64,000 nucleotides of DNA from Oscillospiraceae bacterium (GCA_015066345.1 SVOQ01000010.1:1-64000); one strand, 5' to 3'. Shown: positions 1-9,870, counted from the first letter of the stretch. A program made the numbers and translations. Notes: a model not told the origin generated them from the sequence alone.

Positions 1-62
1 GTATTTTTCGCTCAGATGAGGCAAAAACGCAGCTAATCCTGACGGATTGGCGAGTATTTTAA
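1..62 (+). other. possible 3' end of an upstream coding sequence
   Basis: Frame 3 is open from the window edge for 19 codons and stops with TAA at 60-62. This could be the tail of an upstream gene, but it is too short to identify. The same stretch contains a small perfect hairpin (aatcc 35-39, tgac loop, ggatt 44-48), so a noncoding element is an equally good reading. Confidence 0.2.
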
Positions 63-133
63 CGAAATATGAGTGGAAAAGACTATCCCAAAATCTGGTT
101 CGGATATACTTTACCCACTCTAAGGAGTAAATT

Positions 134-1363
134 TTGCAAGAAGATATATTTGTCAGTGAATCGGAATTACTTAAACAAAAAGAGTATTCCGAAAAAGTCA
201 ATAGTGTTTTAAATGCCCGTTTTCCCGTAGAGCCACCCAAAGCGTTTATTCACACCTACGGGTGTCAGGGGAATGTTGCCGATAGTGAGCATATCAAAGG
301 AATGCTTGTTGAAATGGGGTATGTCCTCTGTGATGACGACTCACAAGCAGACTTCATTTTATATAATACCTGTGCCATCCGTGAACACGCGGAGGATAGG
401 GTTTTTGGTAATGTAGGGGCGTTAAAAAAATATAAAAAGGACAAGCCCCATTTAATAATCTCTCTTTGTGGTTGTATGATGCAACAAGAGCATATTGCCG
501 AAAGAATTAAAAAGAGTTATCCCTTTGTTAATCTTGTTTTCGGTACTCACGTTACTCACAGGTTACCTGAACTTATTTCTAAAGTTCTTTGTACGGGTAA
601 AAGAGTTTTCTGTATTGATGAGAGCGAGGGCGTTATTGCCGAAGGTTTACCCACAGTGCGTGACAGTGGCGAAAATGCTTGGTTGCCGATTATGTACGGT
701 TGTAATAACTTTTGTTCTTACTGCATAGTACCCCACGTAAGGGGAAGAGAGCGTAGCAGAAGACCCGAAGTTATAATCGACGAGGCAAAAAAGCTTGTCG
801 GTGAAGGATATAAGTTAATTACTCTTTTGGGGCAGAATGTTAATTCCTACGGTAAAAATTGCGATTTCCGGATGAATTTTGCTCAATTAATCCGTGAGAT
901 TGACTCAATTGAGGGCGACTTTAAGTTTGATTTTATGACCTCCCATCCGAGGGATTGTAGTTTTGAACTTTTAGATGTTCTTGCCGAAAGTAAACATTTC
1001 TGCGGACATCTTCACTTACCTGTTCAATCGGGTAACAACCGTATTTTAAAAGAAATGAATAGGCACTATACCCGAGAGCATTATCTTGAACTTATAAAAT
1101 ACGCCAAAGATAAAATGCCCGATGTTGATATTACTACTGATATCATTGTCGGTTTCCCGGGTGAAACTTATGAGGAGTTTCTCGATACTTTGTCTTTAGT
1201 TAAAGAGGTTGAGTACGGCTCAATGTTTACCTTTATTTATTCACCACGTAAAGGAACACCCGCCGCATCAATGCCCGACCCCTTTACAAAGAAAGAAAAA
1301 ACAAAATGGTTCCTCGAACTTCTTAAAGTCCAGGAAGAAATCGCCGCGGCTCGTGGCGAATAA
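134..1363 (+). CDS. miaB: tRNA-2-methylthio-N6-dimethylallyladenosine synthase MiaB, lacking a TRAM domain
   Basis: Radical-SAM methylthiotransferase that adds the 2-methylthio group to i6A37 of tRNAs, the step after MiaA (encoded 5 kb downstream). The start is TTG at 134 with SD aaggag at 122-127. The N-terminal UPF0004 domain has its three cluster cysteines (YGCQG, NTCAIRE, CGCM). The radical-SAM motif is CNNFCSYC. The family is usually about 430-470 residues with a C-terminal TRAM RNA-binding domain; this protein has 409 and stops straight after the helix LLKVQEEI, where TRAM would begin. The next gene starts 56 bp later, so no frame has room for TRAM. A short inverted repeat (aacaatg/cattgtt) sits just after the stop. 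Gene order miaB-ymcA-mutS-mutL resembles Bacillus. Confidence 0.93.
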   Translation: MQEDIFVSESELLKQKEYSEKVNSVLNARFPVEPPKAFIHTYGCQGNVADSEHIKGMLVEMGYVLCDDDSQADFILYNTCAIREHAEDRVFGNVGALKKYKKDKPHLIISLCGCMMQQEHIAERIKKSYPFVNLVFGTHVTHRLPELISKVLCTGKRVFCIDESEGVIAEGLPTVRDSGENAWLPIMYGCNNFCSYCIVPHVRGRERSRRPEVIIDEAKKLVGEGYKLITLLGQNVNSYGKNCDFRMNFAQLIREIDSIEGDFKFDFMTSHPRDCSFELLDVLAESKHFCGHLHLPVQSGNNRILKEMNRHYTREHYLELIKYAKDKMPDVDITTDIIVGFPGETYEEFLDTLSLVKEVEYGSMFTFIYSPRKGTPAASMPDPFTKKEKTKWFLELLKVQEEIAAARGE

Positions 1364-1418
1364 CAAAATAAACAATGTTTCATTGTTGAAATATTTATAT
1401 ACAAGGAGTACACAAAAA

Positions 1419-1832
1419 ATGACAGTAATTGAAATCACAAGACAGCTTGGTGCTGCAATTCAGGAAGACCCCCGTTACAAAGAGTACGAGGCAGCAAGAA
1501 AAGCAAATGAACAGGACGATGCACTCAACAACCTTATCGGTAGCATCAACCTTATTCAGCTTAACTATCAGAACGAAGCAGCTAAAGGCGAAGAAGCAGA
1601 CGCAGCTAAAATGGAGCAGTTTGCTAAAGAATTCGAAGAAAAATATCGTGAGATTATGCTCAATGGTAATATGGTTAAATTCGAGGCTGCTAAAAATGCG
1701 GTTGACGAAATGATGAACGAAATTATGGGTATTCTTGCTTGTTGCGTTGATGGTCAGGATCCTGCTACTTGCTCACCTGAACAGGAGCATCACTGTAGCG
1801 GTAGCTGTGACAGTTGCGGCGGTTGCCACTAA
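1419..1832 (+). CDS. ymcA: YlbF/YmcA (RicA/RicF) family protein with Cys-rich tail
   Basis: Small helical protein of the YlbF/YmcA family (137 aa from ATG 1419, SD aaggag at 1403-1408). In Bacillus, RicA (YmcA), RicF (YlbF) and RicT (YaaT) form an iron-sulfur complex that modulates RNase Y processing, sporulation and biofilm formation. The body (about residues 1-110) is the helical YlbF-like domain. The last 30 residues carry seven cysteines and several histidines (CC, TC, HHC, CDSCGGCH), which suggests metal or Fe-S binding like RicA. Location directly after miaB matches ymcB-ymcA in Bacillus, which favours YmcA over YlbF; this assignment is by position and could be wrong between paralogues. 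Confidence 0.75.
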   Translation: MTVIEITRQLGAAIQEDPRYKEYEAARKANEQDDALNNLIGSINLIQLNYQNEAAKGEEADAAKMEQFAKEFEEKYREIMLNGNMVKFEAAKNAVDEMMNEIMGILACCVDGQDPATCSPEQEHHCSGSCDSCGGCH

Positions 1833-1862
1833 TAAAAATTTGATTAATTGCTGAGGTAAAAA

Positions 1863-4481
1863 ATGGCTAAGCTTTCTCCGATGATGGAACAATATTTTCA
1901 AATTAAACAGAATTACCCGGAAACACTTTTGTTTTTCCGTCTGGGCGATTTTTACGAGATGTTTTTTGAAGATGCTAAAATTGCATCCAAAGAGCTTGAA
2001 CTTGTGCTCACGGGGAGAGATTGCGGCCAAGAGGAACGCGCACCCATGTGCGGCGTTCCTTTCCACAGCGCCGATTCTTACATTGCGAAACTTGTTTCCC
2101 GCGGTTATAAGGTTGCAATCTGCGAACAGGTTGAGGACCCTGCTACCGCAAAAGGAATTGTAAAACGTGATGTTGTAAGAATTGTAACACCCGGTACGGT
2201 AATTGAAAGCAATATGCTTGACGAAAGTAAGAATAACTATCTTGCTTCTGTTTTTGTTACCGATAAAAACTGTGGTCTCGCTTTTGTTGACGTTTCAACG
2301 GGTGAAGTTCACCTTGATTCAGCAACTGACAACGCATCACAGTATATTGTAAACCGTCTCGGTTGTTATTCGCCGAGTGAGGTTATTCTCAACAAATATG
2401 CCGCATCAATAAAATCAGTTTCCGATTTTATTAAAAACAGGCTTTCTGTTGACTATCAGATTGTGAATGAAAAAGATTATGATATTGAATCTTTGAAAAG
2501 CACAGTTCTTTCTCATATTTCTGATGAGGATTCTCAGTTTGATAAATTCCAACAGAATCCCGCACTTTTATACGCTTTCGGTGTTGCGGTTGAATATCTT
2601 AAAAGCGTACAGAAAACTGAACTTGAAAATATTAATGATGTTGACTTTTATAATGAGGATAGTTTTCTTTCCCTTGATTTATCCGCAAGACGAAATCTTG
2701 AATTAACCGAAACTCAGATACGTCGTGAGAAAAGGGGAAGCCTTCTCTGGGTTCTTGACCATACAAAAACCGCTATGGGCAAACGCCTTATGCGTACTTG
2801 GGTCGAGCAACCTCTTGTTAATTACTCATCCATTGTCTTAAGACAGAATGCGGTTGAAGAACTTTCTTCCGATACAATTCTTCTTGATTCATTAATGGGC
2901 TATCTTTCGGATGTTTTTGATCTTGAAAGAATTATGACCCGTATTGTTTACGGTAGTGCTAACGCCAAAGAGTTAAAAACTTTAAGTCAGACTATTGAAC
3001 AGTTAGCCAATATTAAATCCGCTATTTCGGATGTTAAATCCAAAATGCTCGTATCAGTTTTTGATGATATTGACTTACTTCAGGATGTTAATACTCTTAT
3101 AACTGATGCTATATGCGATAATCCGCCTCTTTCAGTTCGCGAGGGCGGTATGATTCGCGACGGATATAACTCCGAACTTGATACCCTCCGTGATATTGTC
3201 AATAACGGTAAGGATTATTTAACCGCCGTTGAACAGGCAGAACAGGAAAAGACGGGTATTAAAAAATTAAAAATCGGGTATAACAGAGTTTTTGGTTACT
3301 ATATCGAAGTTACCAACTCTTTCAAAGACCTTGTGCCCGACCATTACATAAGAAAACAAACGCTTACAAATTGCGAAAGATATATTACTCAGGAACTTAA
3401 AGAACTTGAGTCAAAGGTTCTTGGTGCTCAGGAAAGAATAGTTCGTATTGAGTACGAGTTATTTGTTGCTATTCGTTCTCAGATTGCCGACCAACTGGAA
3501 AGAGTTAGAACTACCGCAAGAGCAATTGCAAGACTTGATGCTATTTGCTCTTTAGCATACACTGCAGTCAATAATAACTATGTGAGACCCGAAATTGATA
3601 CATCCGACGAGATAATCATCGAAAACGGTCGCCATCCGGTAGTTGAACTTATGTTAAGCGGAGCACCCTTTGTTCCCAATGATACACATCTCGATTGTCG
3701 CGATAACAGGACCGCAATTATCACAGGTCCTAATATGGCGGGTAAATCCACATATATGCGACAGGTTGCCATAATAACTCTTATGGCACAGATAGGTAGC
3801 TTTGTTCCTGCATCATACGCAAAAATCGGTATTGTGGATAAGATTTTTACAAGAGTGGGTGCATCGGACGACTTATCTGCCGGTCAGTCAACCTTTATGC
3901 TTGAAATGACCGAGGTTGCTGATATTCTTAACAATGCGACATCAAAAAGTCTTATTGTATTTGATGAAATCGGTAGAGGTACTTCCACCTATGACGGTAT
4001 GAGTATCGCAAGAGCCGTGCTCGAATACACCGCCGATAAAAAGAAAATCGGTGCTAAGACCTTATTTGCTACACATTATCACGAGCTTACAGAACTTGAA
4101 AATAAAATAGACGGTGTTAAGAACTACAATACTTCCGTTAAGAAACGTGGCGACGATATAACATTCCTCAGACGAATTGTTAAAGGTCCTGCGGACGGTA
4201 GTTACGGTGTTGAAGTTGCAAAACTTGCGGGTGTGCCGAAAGTTGTAGTGGAAAATGCCAAAAAGATTCTTGCTACATTAGAATTACAAGCACCCGTTAA
4301 TTCTTCTCAGAATATTGCCACAACGGTTGTTTCAGATGAAGATGATTTACAACTTTCATTTACATCCGGTGGTAAAGATATTTTAATTGAAAAACTCAAG
4401 AATATTGACGTTAATACTTTAACTCCTATTGAGGCGATGACTGTTTTATTTGAACTTCAAAAGGACGCTAAAACACTTTAA
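1863..4481 (+). CDS. mutS: DNA mismatch repair protein MutS
   Basis: Mismatch-recognition ATPase, 872 aa, close to the family's usual length. The N-terminal domain shows the FYEMF motif whose Phe and Glu contact the mismatch. The C-terminal ABC-type ATPase has Walker A GPNMAGKS at about residues 622-629, Walker B with VFDEIGRGTST, and the FATHYHEL switch. ATG 1863 follows SD ctgagg. It is followed after 23 bp by mutL, so the two are almost certainly co-transcribed. Confidence 0.98.
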   Translation: MAKLSPMMEQYFQIKQNYPETLLFFRLGDFYEMFFEDAKIASKELELVLTGRDCGQEERAPMCGVPFHSADSYIAKLVSRGYKVAICEQVEDPATAKGIVKRDVVRIVTPGTVIESNMLDESKNNYLASVFVTDKNCGLAFVDVSTGEVHLDSATDNASQYIVNRLGCYSPSEVILNKYAASIKSVSDFIKNRLSVDYQIVNEKDYDIESLKSTVLSHISDEDSQFDKFQQNPALLYAFGVAVEYLKSVQKTELENINDVDFYNEDSFLSLDLSARRNLELTETQIRREKRGSLLWVLDHTKTAMGKRLMRTWVEQPLVNYSSIVLRQNAVEELSSDTILLDSLMGYLSDVFDLERIMTRIVYGSANAKELKTLSQTIEQLANIKSAISDVKSKMLVSVFDDIDLLQDVNTLITDAICDNPPLSVREGGMIRDGYNSELDTLRDIVNNGKDYLTAVEQAEQEKTGIKKLKIGYNRVFGYYIEVTNSFKDLVPDHYIRKQTLTNCERYITQELKELESKVLGAQERIVRIEYELFVAIRSQIADQLERVRTTARAIARLDAICSLAYTAVNNNYVRPEIDTSDEIIIENGRHPVVELMLSGAPFVPNDTHLDCRDNRTAIITGPNMAGKSTYMRQVAIITLMAQIGSFVPASYAKIGIVDKIFTRVGASDDLSAGQSTFMLEMTEVADILNNATSKSLIVFDEIGRGTSTYDGMSIARAVLEYTADKKKIGAKTLFATHYHELTELENKIDGVKNYNTSVKKRGDDITFLRRIVKGPADGSYGVEVAKLAGVPKVVVENAKKILATLELQAPVNSSQNIATTVVSDEDDLQLSFTSGGKDILIEKLKNIDVNTLTPIEAMTVLFELQKDAKTL

Positions 4482-4504
4482 TTAATTTCGAAAGGGGGAT
4501 GAAT

Positions 4505-6457
4505 ATGCCTCGCATTAATGTTTTACCTAAAAATATTGCTGACCTTATTGCAGCGGGTGAGGTTGTTGAACGTCCCTCGTCGGTTATTAAAGAGTTTGTT
4601 GAAAACTCTATTGATGCGGGTTCAACCAAGATTACCGTTGAGATTCATAACGGCGGTAAAACCTATATAAGAGTTACCGATAATGGTTGCGGAATTGAAC
4701 GCGATGATGTGCCCAAAGCCTTTATCAGTCACGCTACAAGTAAAATTAACTCTGTCTCCGACCTTGATGCTATTTCAACACTCGGTTTCAGGGGAGAGGC
4801 TTTGGCATCCGTATGTGCAGTTTCAAAGGTTGAAATTATGACAACGGCTCAGGGCTTTGACATTGGTACTCGTTACGTTATAGAGGGTGGCGAAGAAAAA
4901 CTCATTGATGATGCAGGTTCACCTGTCGGTACAACAATAATTGTCAGGGATTTGTTCTATAATATTCCCGCACGACTTAAGTTCCTTAAAAAGGACGTTC
5001 AGGAAGGTAACTATATAGCAACCGTTCTTGAACGAATTGCACTTTCAAATCCACATATAGCATTTAAATTTATCCGTGACGGTAAACTTGCTTTTCAGAC
5101 ACCGGGTGACGGTAATCTTAAATCTGCAGTTTATGCGGTTTTTGGTAAAGAGTTTACGTCACAGTTATTACCCGTAAATGGTGAACATTCGGGTATTAGG
5201 GTTCATGGGTTCGTTACTAAACCTACTGCGGGTCGCGGTAATCGTACTATGCAGACATTCTTTGTAAACAAACGTTATGTTAAAAGTGTTATTTTCCTTA
5301 CTGCCTTAGAGAATGCTTATAAAAATTCAATTATGATAGGGAAATACCCGGGGTGTGTTCTGTTTCTTGATATGCCCTTTGAAACAGTTGACGTTAACGT
5401 GCACCCCGCTAAAACTGAGGTTCGTTTTTACGAAGAAAAACGAGTTTTCGAAGCAGTATATAATACTGTGTTAAGTACACTTAATTCGGATTTTACACGT
5501 CCACAAGCAACTTTCAACGAAGCGAAAGCCTTCGTTGAACCTGCACAGAAGGGCGAACAACTTAAATTTTCTCAGGTTGCCCCTATAACACAAAAATCCG
5601 AGCGTAGTTTTGTTATCAAAGAATTCGGTAAACCTGTTACGGGTCACGAGGATAGGGTTAATGCTCCCGAAAAAAACGGACCTAAGCAATTCGATTTTTT
5701 AAAAGAGCAATATTACAAACCTCAGATTAAAATTGTTGAAGAAAAAGCTCAGGAACAGGTTGAAACCAAAATTGAAAAGACTGAACCCGGTATAGTTGAG
5801 CCTGTTTTGGTTGATAATGAACCTTCTGTTGAATACGAGATAAAAAAAGAAATTGAAACAGAAGTCATAAATGTAAGTGAGCCTGAAATTCCCGAATACA
5901 GATATATCGGTGAGGCTTTTAACACTTACCTGATGGCGGAAGTTGATGGTAAGCTTATAATTATTGATAAACACGCCGCCCACGAGAGAATTTTGTTTGA
6001 AAAATTCAAAACACAGGCTAAAGGCGAGTCACAAATGATGCTTATGCCCGTTTCTGTGAATCTGTCTGCTGATGAGTATTCTGCCGTAATTGAAAATATT
6101 GATTTACTCGAAAAGGCTGGGTATGAAGTTTCAGATTTTGGCGACAGATCCGTTAAAGTAAGTGCGTGTCCGCCTGAATTGGTAAACGAAAATATTGACG
6201 AAATTATAACCGAAGTTGCAGGTTATCTTTCAAAAAATATAAAAACCGTAATGCCCGAAAAACTTGATTGGATTCTTCATTCAATGGCTTGTCGTGCGGC
6301 GGTTAAGGCGGGTAATTTCACCTCATCCTATGAGGCAGAAAAATTCGTGGGTTTATTACTCGCTAATAAAGATATCCGTTATTGTCCCCACGGTAGACCT
6401 GTAATGGTAGAAATGACGAAACGTGAACTTGAAAAGCAATTCGGACGAATTATCTAA
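4505..6457 (+). CDS. mutL: DNA mismatch repair endonuclease MutL
   Basis: GHKL ATPase and nicking endonuclease that acts with MutS. The N-terminal ATPase has NSIDAG, DNGCGI and the GFRGEAL lid. The linker (about 340-450) is charged and low-complexity. The C-terminal domain has the metal-binding endonuclease motif beginning at about residue 488 (DKHAAHERILFE, matching DQHAxxExxxxE), plus ACRAAVKAG and CPHGRP, so it is the nuclease-competent type expected where MutH is absent. I chose ATG 4505 over ATG 4499, because the SD aaaggggg (4491-4498) abuts the latter. The expected 650 aa is normal. Confidence 0.97.
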   Translation: MPRINVLPKNIADLIAAGEVVERPSSVIKEFVENSIDAGSTKITVEIHNGGKTYIRVTDNGCGIERDDVPKAFISHATSKINSVSDLDAISTLGFRGEALASVCAVSKVEIMTTAQGFDIGTRYVIEGGEEKLIDDAGSPVGTTIIVRDLFYNIPARLKFLKKDVQEGNYIATVLERIALSNPHIAFKFIRDGKLAFQTPGDGNLKSAVYAVFGKEFTSQLLPVNGEHSGIRVHGFVTKPTAGRGNRTMQTFFVNKRYVKSVIFLTALENAYKNSIMIGKYPGCVLFLDMPFETVDVNVHPAKTEVRFYEEKRVFEAVYNTVLSTLNSDFTRPQATFNEAKAFVEPAQKGEQLKFSQVAPITQKSERSFVIKEFGKPVTGHEDRVNAPEKNGPKQFDFLKEQYYKPQIKIVEEKAQEQVETKIEKTEPGIVEPVLVDNEPSVEYEIKKEIETEVINVSEPEIPEYRYIGEAFNTYLMAEVDGKLIIIDKHAAHERILFEKFKTQAKGESQMMLMPVSVNLSADEYSAVIENIDLLEKAGYEVSDFGDRSVKVSACPPELVNENIDEIITEVAGYLSKNIKTVMPEKLDWILHSMACRAAVKAGNFTSSYEAEKFVGLLLANKDIRYCPHGRPVMVEMTKRELEKQFGRII

Positions 6458-6468
6458 GGAGAATATCA

Positions 6469-7419
6469 TTGAAACGTAAAGCAGTTGTTGTAGTCGGTCC
6501 TACTGCCTCGGGTAAAACCGCCCTTGGTGTTAATATTTGTAAGGCGTTTAACGGTGAGGTTATTTCTGCTGACTCAATGCAGATTTATAAAGGTCTTCAG
6601 ATATCAACTGCTAAACCTGACTCTGTTGAAATGGATGGTGTAAAACATCATCTCATAGATTTTCTTGATGTTACCGAAAAATACAGTGTGTCCGATTATT
6701 GTAAAGATGCCCGAATGGTTTTTGACGATATTGTTTCAAGAGGAAAGCTTCCTGTTATAGTTGGGGGTACGGGGCTTTACATTGATTCATTTTTGACTAA
6801 CACTGAATTTCTTGATGAGGCATCTTCGGATGATGTGAGAAATGAGTTGTTTAAAGAATTAAAAGAAAAAGGTGCGGAGTTTATGCACAATAAACTTCGT
6901 GATATTGACCCCGAGGCGGCGGGAAAAATTCACCCAAACAATACCGTGCGTGTTATAAGAGCCCTTGAAGTATATAAAACCACGGGTAAAACAATAACTC
7001 AACAGACTCTTGACTCCCATAAGATTGAGTCTGATATAGAGCCTTTGTATATCGGTATTTCGTATAATGACCGTGAGAAATTGTATGACCGTATTAATCT
7101 TAGGGTGGATTTAATGCTCGAAAAAGGGCTACTTGATGAGGCAAGAAATTTCTTCGGCAGTAACCCCTCAAAAACAGCTTTTAACTCTATCGGTTGTAAA
7201 GAGTTAAAACCATATGTCGATAACGAAAAATCTCTTGATGAGTGCGTTGAGCAACTAAAACGAAGTACGCGACGTTACGCAAAACGTCAGTTAACATGGT
7301 TTAAACGAAACCCTGATATACATTGGTTTTATCCCGACTTAAATGACGGCGATATTAATTTACAGGTTTTCGATTTAATAAATAAATTTTTGGTAGGTGA
7401 GCGACTTGAAGAAGAATAA
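6469..7419 (+). CDS. miaA: tRNA dimethylallyltransferase MiaA
   Basis: Transfers the dimethylallyl group to A37 of tRNAs, giving the substrate of MiaB. The 316-aa protein has the P-loop GPTASGKT at its N-terminus, the DSMQIYKGL segment and GGTGLYI. The TTG start at 6469 has SD taaggag at 6455-6461, overlapping the mutL stop. In many Firmicutes hfq follows miaA; here the next frame is an unrelated membrane-anchored adaptor that overlaps the miaA end by 14 nt. Confidence 0.97.
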   Translation: MKRKAVVVVGPTASGKTALGVNICKAFNGEVISADSMQIYKGLQISTAKPDSVEMDGVKHHLIDFLDVTEKYSVSDYCKDARMVFDDIVSRGKLPVIVGGTGLYIDSFLTNTEFLDEASSDDVRNELFKELKEKGAEFMHNKLRDIDPEAAGKIHPNNTVRVIRALEVYKTTGKTITQQTLDSHKIESDIEPLYIGISYNDREKLYDRINLRVDLMLEKGLLDEARNFFGSNPSKTAFNSIGCKELKPYVDNEKSLDECVEQLKRSTRRYAKRQLTWFKRNPDIHWFYPDLNDGDINLQVFDLINKFLVGERLEEE

Positions 7420-8626
7420 TTTTAGTTTCAAAATAATTGCAATTGTTCTTGTTTTAGGCGTTATCGCTTCATATATCATCTATCAGGCGGTGCTTTTTTC
7501 CAAAGCAGAAATGGAAACTCAGTTTGCTTTAAATGAAACCGTTTATAAAACTATTGATACTACGGGTTTTGTAGTACGAGATGAACATTATATTACTAAC
7601 GACGTAAAGGGTACTACCGTTTCTTTTGCCGAAAATGGTGAAAGGGTAGCCAGAGGCGATACAGTTTCTATGGTTTTCGCATCATCCGATGATGCCGTTT
7701 CATATCTTAAAATCAGTGAAATTCAAGAGGATATTGAACATTACGAAGAATTATCGGGACAAGCTAATACCCAGACCCTTAACATAAATACTTTGAACGA
7801 GAAAATTGATAACGAGTTAGTTGATTTTCTTGAGTGTCGCGATAGTTATAACTATAAAGAAGCAATTGAATATGCTAACACTTATCGTGATACATTGACA
7901 GGTAAACAAATTGCTATTGGTGAACAACTTGATTTTACCGAGGAACTTGCAAACTTAAAGAGCGAATTGACACAGCTTCAAAGTGTTAAATATACTTATA
8001 CCGAAATTAAGAGTGACACATCGGGTTACTTTATAAGCGGTGCGGACGGATATGAAAAAACAATTGATTTTTCTAAGATAGATAAACTTACTTCCGCATC
8101 CGTTGAAAAGGCACTTGACTCTAAACCAACGGCGGTATCCGAAGAAGTTATCGGTCGTGTAGTTGAATCTTTTAAATGGTATATTGTTTGTTCGGTAGAT
8201 ACTGACGATACAGTTAATCTTTCATATAATAAACAGATTTATGTTAATTTCCCATATCAAGGTATCGAAAAATTACCTGTAACTTTATACAAAATTGGTG
8301 ACAGAACAGGGGATAAAACCCTTTTGATTATGTCGTGTGACCTTATGAATGAAAATCTCTCTGATTTACGTATTGAGGAGATGCAGATTATTACCGAAGA
8401 GTATGAGGGCTATAAAATACCGAACTCCGCTATACGTACCGTAGATGGTGTTAAGGGTGTTTATGTGGTAAGAGGTAATTTATTAGGATTCAGGAAAATC
8501 CATATAGTACACTCTACCGACAGTTATACTTTGGTTGATAATCCCGATGGGGATTCTGATTACATTAAACTTTATGATAAAGTTGTTACGAAGGGAGTTG
8601 AACTGTATGACAACAAACTTGTTTGA
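7406..8626 (+). CDS. HlyD-like membrane-fusion/adaptor protein
   Basis: Protein of about 406 aa with one N-terminal membrane helix (roughly residues 7-28), then a long extracytoplasmic region with a coiled-coil segment (about 90-200) between beta-rich flanks, the layout of HlyD/RND adaptor proteins. The TTG at 7406 has SD taggtgag at 7394-7401; a GTG at 7397 lies inside that SD and is unlikely. It overlaps the ends of miaA and the start of yggS, so it is translationally embedded in the mut/mia-division operon. No ABC or RND transporter genes are adjacent, so its partner is unknown. Confidence 0.6.
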   Translation: MKKNNFSFKIIAIVLVLGVIASYIIYQAVLFSKAEMETQFALNETVYKTIDTTGFVVRDEHYITNDVKGTTVSFAENGERVARGDTVSMVFASSDDAVSYLKISEIQEDIEHYEELSGQANTQTLNINTLNEKIDNELVDFLECRDSYNYKEAIEYANTYRDTLTGKQIAIGEQLDFTEELANLKSELTQLQSVKYTYTEIKSDTSGYFISGADGYEKTIDFSKIDKLTSASVEKALDSKPTAVSEEVIGRVVESFKWYIVCSVDTDDTVNLSYNKQIYVNFPYQGIEKLPVTLYKIGDRTGDKTLLIMSCDLMNENLSDLRIEEMQIITEEYEGYKIPNSAIRTVDGVKGVYVVRGNLLGFRKIHIVHSTDSYTLVDNPDGDSDYIKLYDKVVTKGVELYDNKLV

Positions 8627-9335
8627 TGAAAGATTCTTTTCAATTTCCGAAAATCTGAAAAGAATTCGTGACGAAATTAATGAATCTGCTATTAAATCAG
8701 GTAGAAAACCCGAAGATGTAAGATTAATGGCGGTTACAAAGACCGTTGACGTAAAGTATATAAATTACGCTATTACAGAATGCGGTATTGATTTAATAGG
8801 TGAGAATAAAGTACAGGAATTTCTTTCCAAAAAAGATGAGTTGAAACTTGACGGTGTTGAAAAACACCTGATAGGTCACTTACAGACTAATAAAGTTAAA
8901 AAGATTGTTCCATTTGTTGATATGATACAGTCTGTGGATAGTGTTAAACTTGCAAAAGTTATTTCGGACGAAGCAACTAAAATCAATAAAACTATGGATG
9001 TTTTACTTGAAATTAACATTGGTGATGAGGGTAGTAAGACGGGGTTTGATAAAACTGCGTTTCTTGAATCCATTGGTGAAATATCTGAGTTACCATCCAT
9101 AAGGGTAAAAGGTCTTATGACCATACCGCCCATATGTGATGCTCCTGCTGAGGCAGAGAAATATTTCGCTTTAATGAGTGATTTTTACAATGAAATTAAA
9201 AGTGGCAATTATGCTAACTTTGATTTTAATATTCTCTCAATGGGAATGTCCGGGGATTATAAAGAGGCTATAATCCATGGTTCAAATCTGGTAAGAATTG
9301 GGTCCGCCGTTTTCGGTGCCCGTATTTATAAATAA
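8607..9335 (+). CDS. yggS: pyridoxal-phosphate homeostasis protein YggS/YlmE
   Basis: PLP-binding protein of the alanine-racemase-fold family (242 aa) that buffers free PLP. The PLP lysine lies in MAVTKT, followed by IGENKVQEF and the HLIGHLQTNK motif; the C-terminal phosphate-binding segment is MSGDY. ATG 8607 has SD aagggag at 8591-8597 and overlaps the upstream gene by 20 nt. Its place before sepF matches ylmE-sepF in other Firmicutes. Confidence 0.95.
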   Translation: MTTNLFDERFFSISENLKRIRDEINESAIKSGRKPEDVRLMAVTKTVDVKYINYAITECGIDLIGENKVQEFLSKKDELKLDGVEKHLIGHLQTNKVKKIVPFVDMIQSVDSVKLAKVISDEATKINKTMDVLLEINIGDEGSKTGFDKTAFLESIGEISELPSIRVKGLMTIPPICDAPAEAEKYFALMSDFYNEIKSGNYANFDFNILSMGMSGDYKEAIIHGSNLVRIGSAVFGARIYK

Positions 9336-9350
9336 TGGAGGTTTTATATT

Positions 9351-9839
9351 ATGGCATTTACTGATTTATTCAAAAAATTAATTAACGCATCAGATGATGA
9401 GTATGATGAGGTAACAGAAGAAAATACCGCAGATGGGTTTGAAACTACATCTTTCTCTTCTGCCCGTGATTATTCGGTTGATGAACCCAAGGTATCTTCA
9501 CGTTCAAGAAGACAGGCCACTTATTCCAATGACCCCAGCAGAGTAGTTGATATTCGTACAACTGCTATGCTTCAGGTTGTTCTTGTTAAACCTGACAAAT
9601 TTGAAGATGCTCGTGCAATTGCAGACCATCTTAATGAAAAAAGAACAGTAGTTCTTAATCTTGAAGCTGCAAGTAAAGATGTTGCAAGACGTCTTATTGA
9701 CCTTCTTAACGGTGTTGCTTATGCAAATGGTGGTCAGCTTAAAAAGGTTTCAACAAACACTTATATTATTACACCTTATAACGTTAATGTTTCCGGTGAC
9801 CTTCTCGACGAACTTGAGAGCACAGGTGTATTCTTTTAA
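9351..9839 (+). CDS. sepF: cell division protein SepF
   Basis: FtsZ-anchoring division protein, 162 aa. The first residues (MAFTDLFKKLI) form the amphipathic membrane-targeting helix, then comes an acidic, serine-rich linker (to about 65), then the conserved C-terminal SepF core. ATG 9351 has SD ggagg at 9336-9340. The classic order ylmE-sepF-ylmG-ylmH-divIVA is shortened here: ylmG and ylmH are missing between sepF and divIVA. Confidence 0.95.
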   Translation: MAFTDLFKKLINASDDEYDEVTEENTADGFETTSFSSARDYSVDEPKVSSRSRRQATYSNDPSRVVDIRTTAMLQVVLVKPDKFEDARAIADHLNEKRTVVLNLEAASKDVARRLIDLLNGVAYANGGQLKKVSTNTYIITPYNVNVSGDLLDELESTGVFF

Positions 9840-9870
9840 TTATTAATTCAGTGGAAACGGGGAATGTATT

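Noticed and set aside
1209-1418. Upstream extension of the ymcA-like frame into miaB
   Set aside because: A good SD and ATG at 1419 fit the family start; the extension reads out of frame through miaB.
4499-4504. ATG at 4499 as mutL start
   Set aside because: It touches the SD; ATG 4505 has normal spacing and starts at the conserved MPRI.
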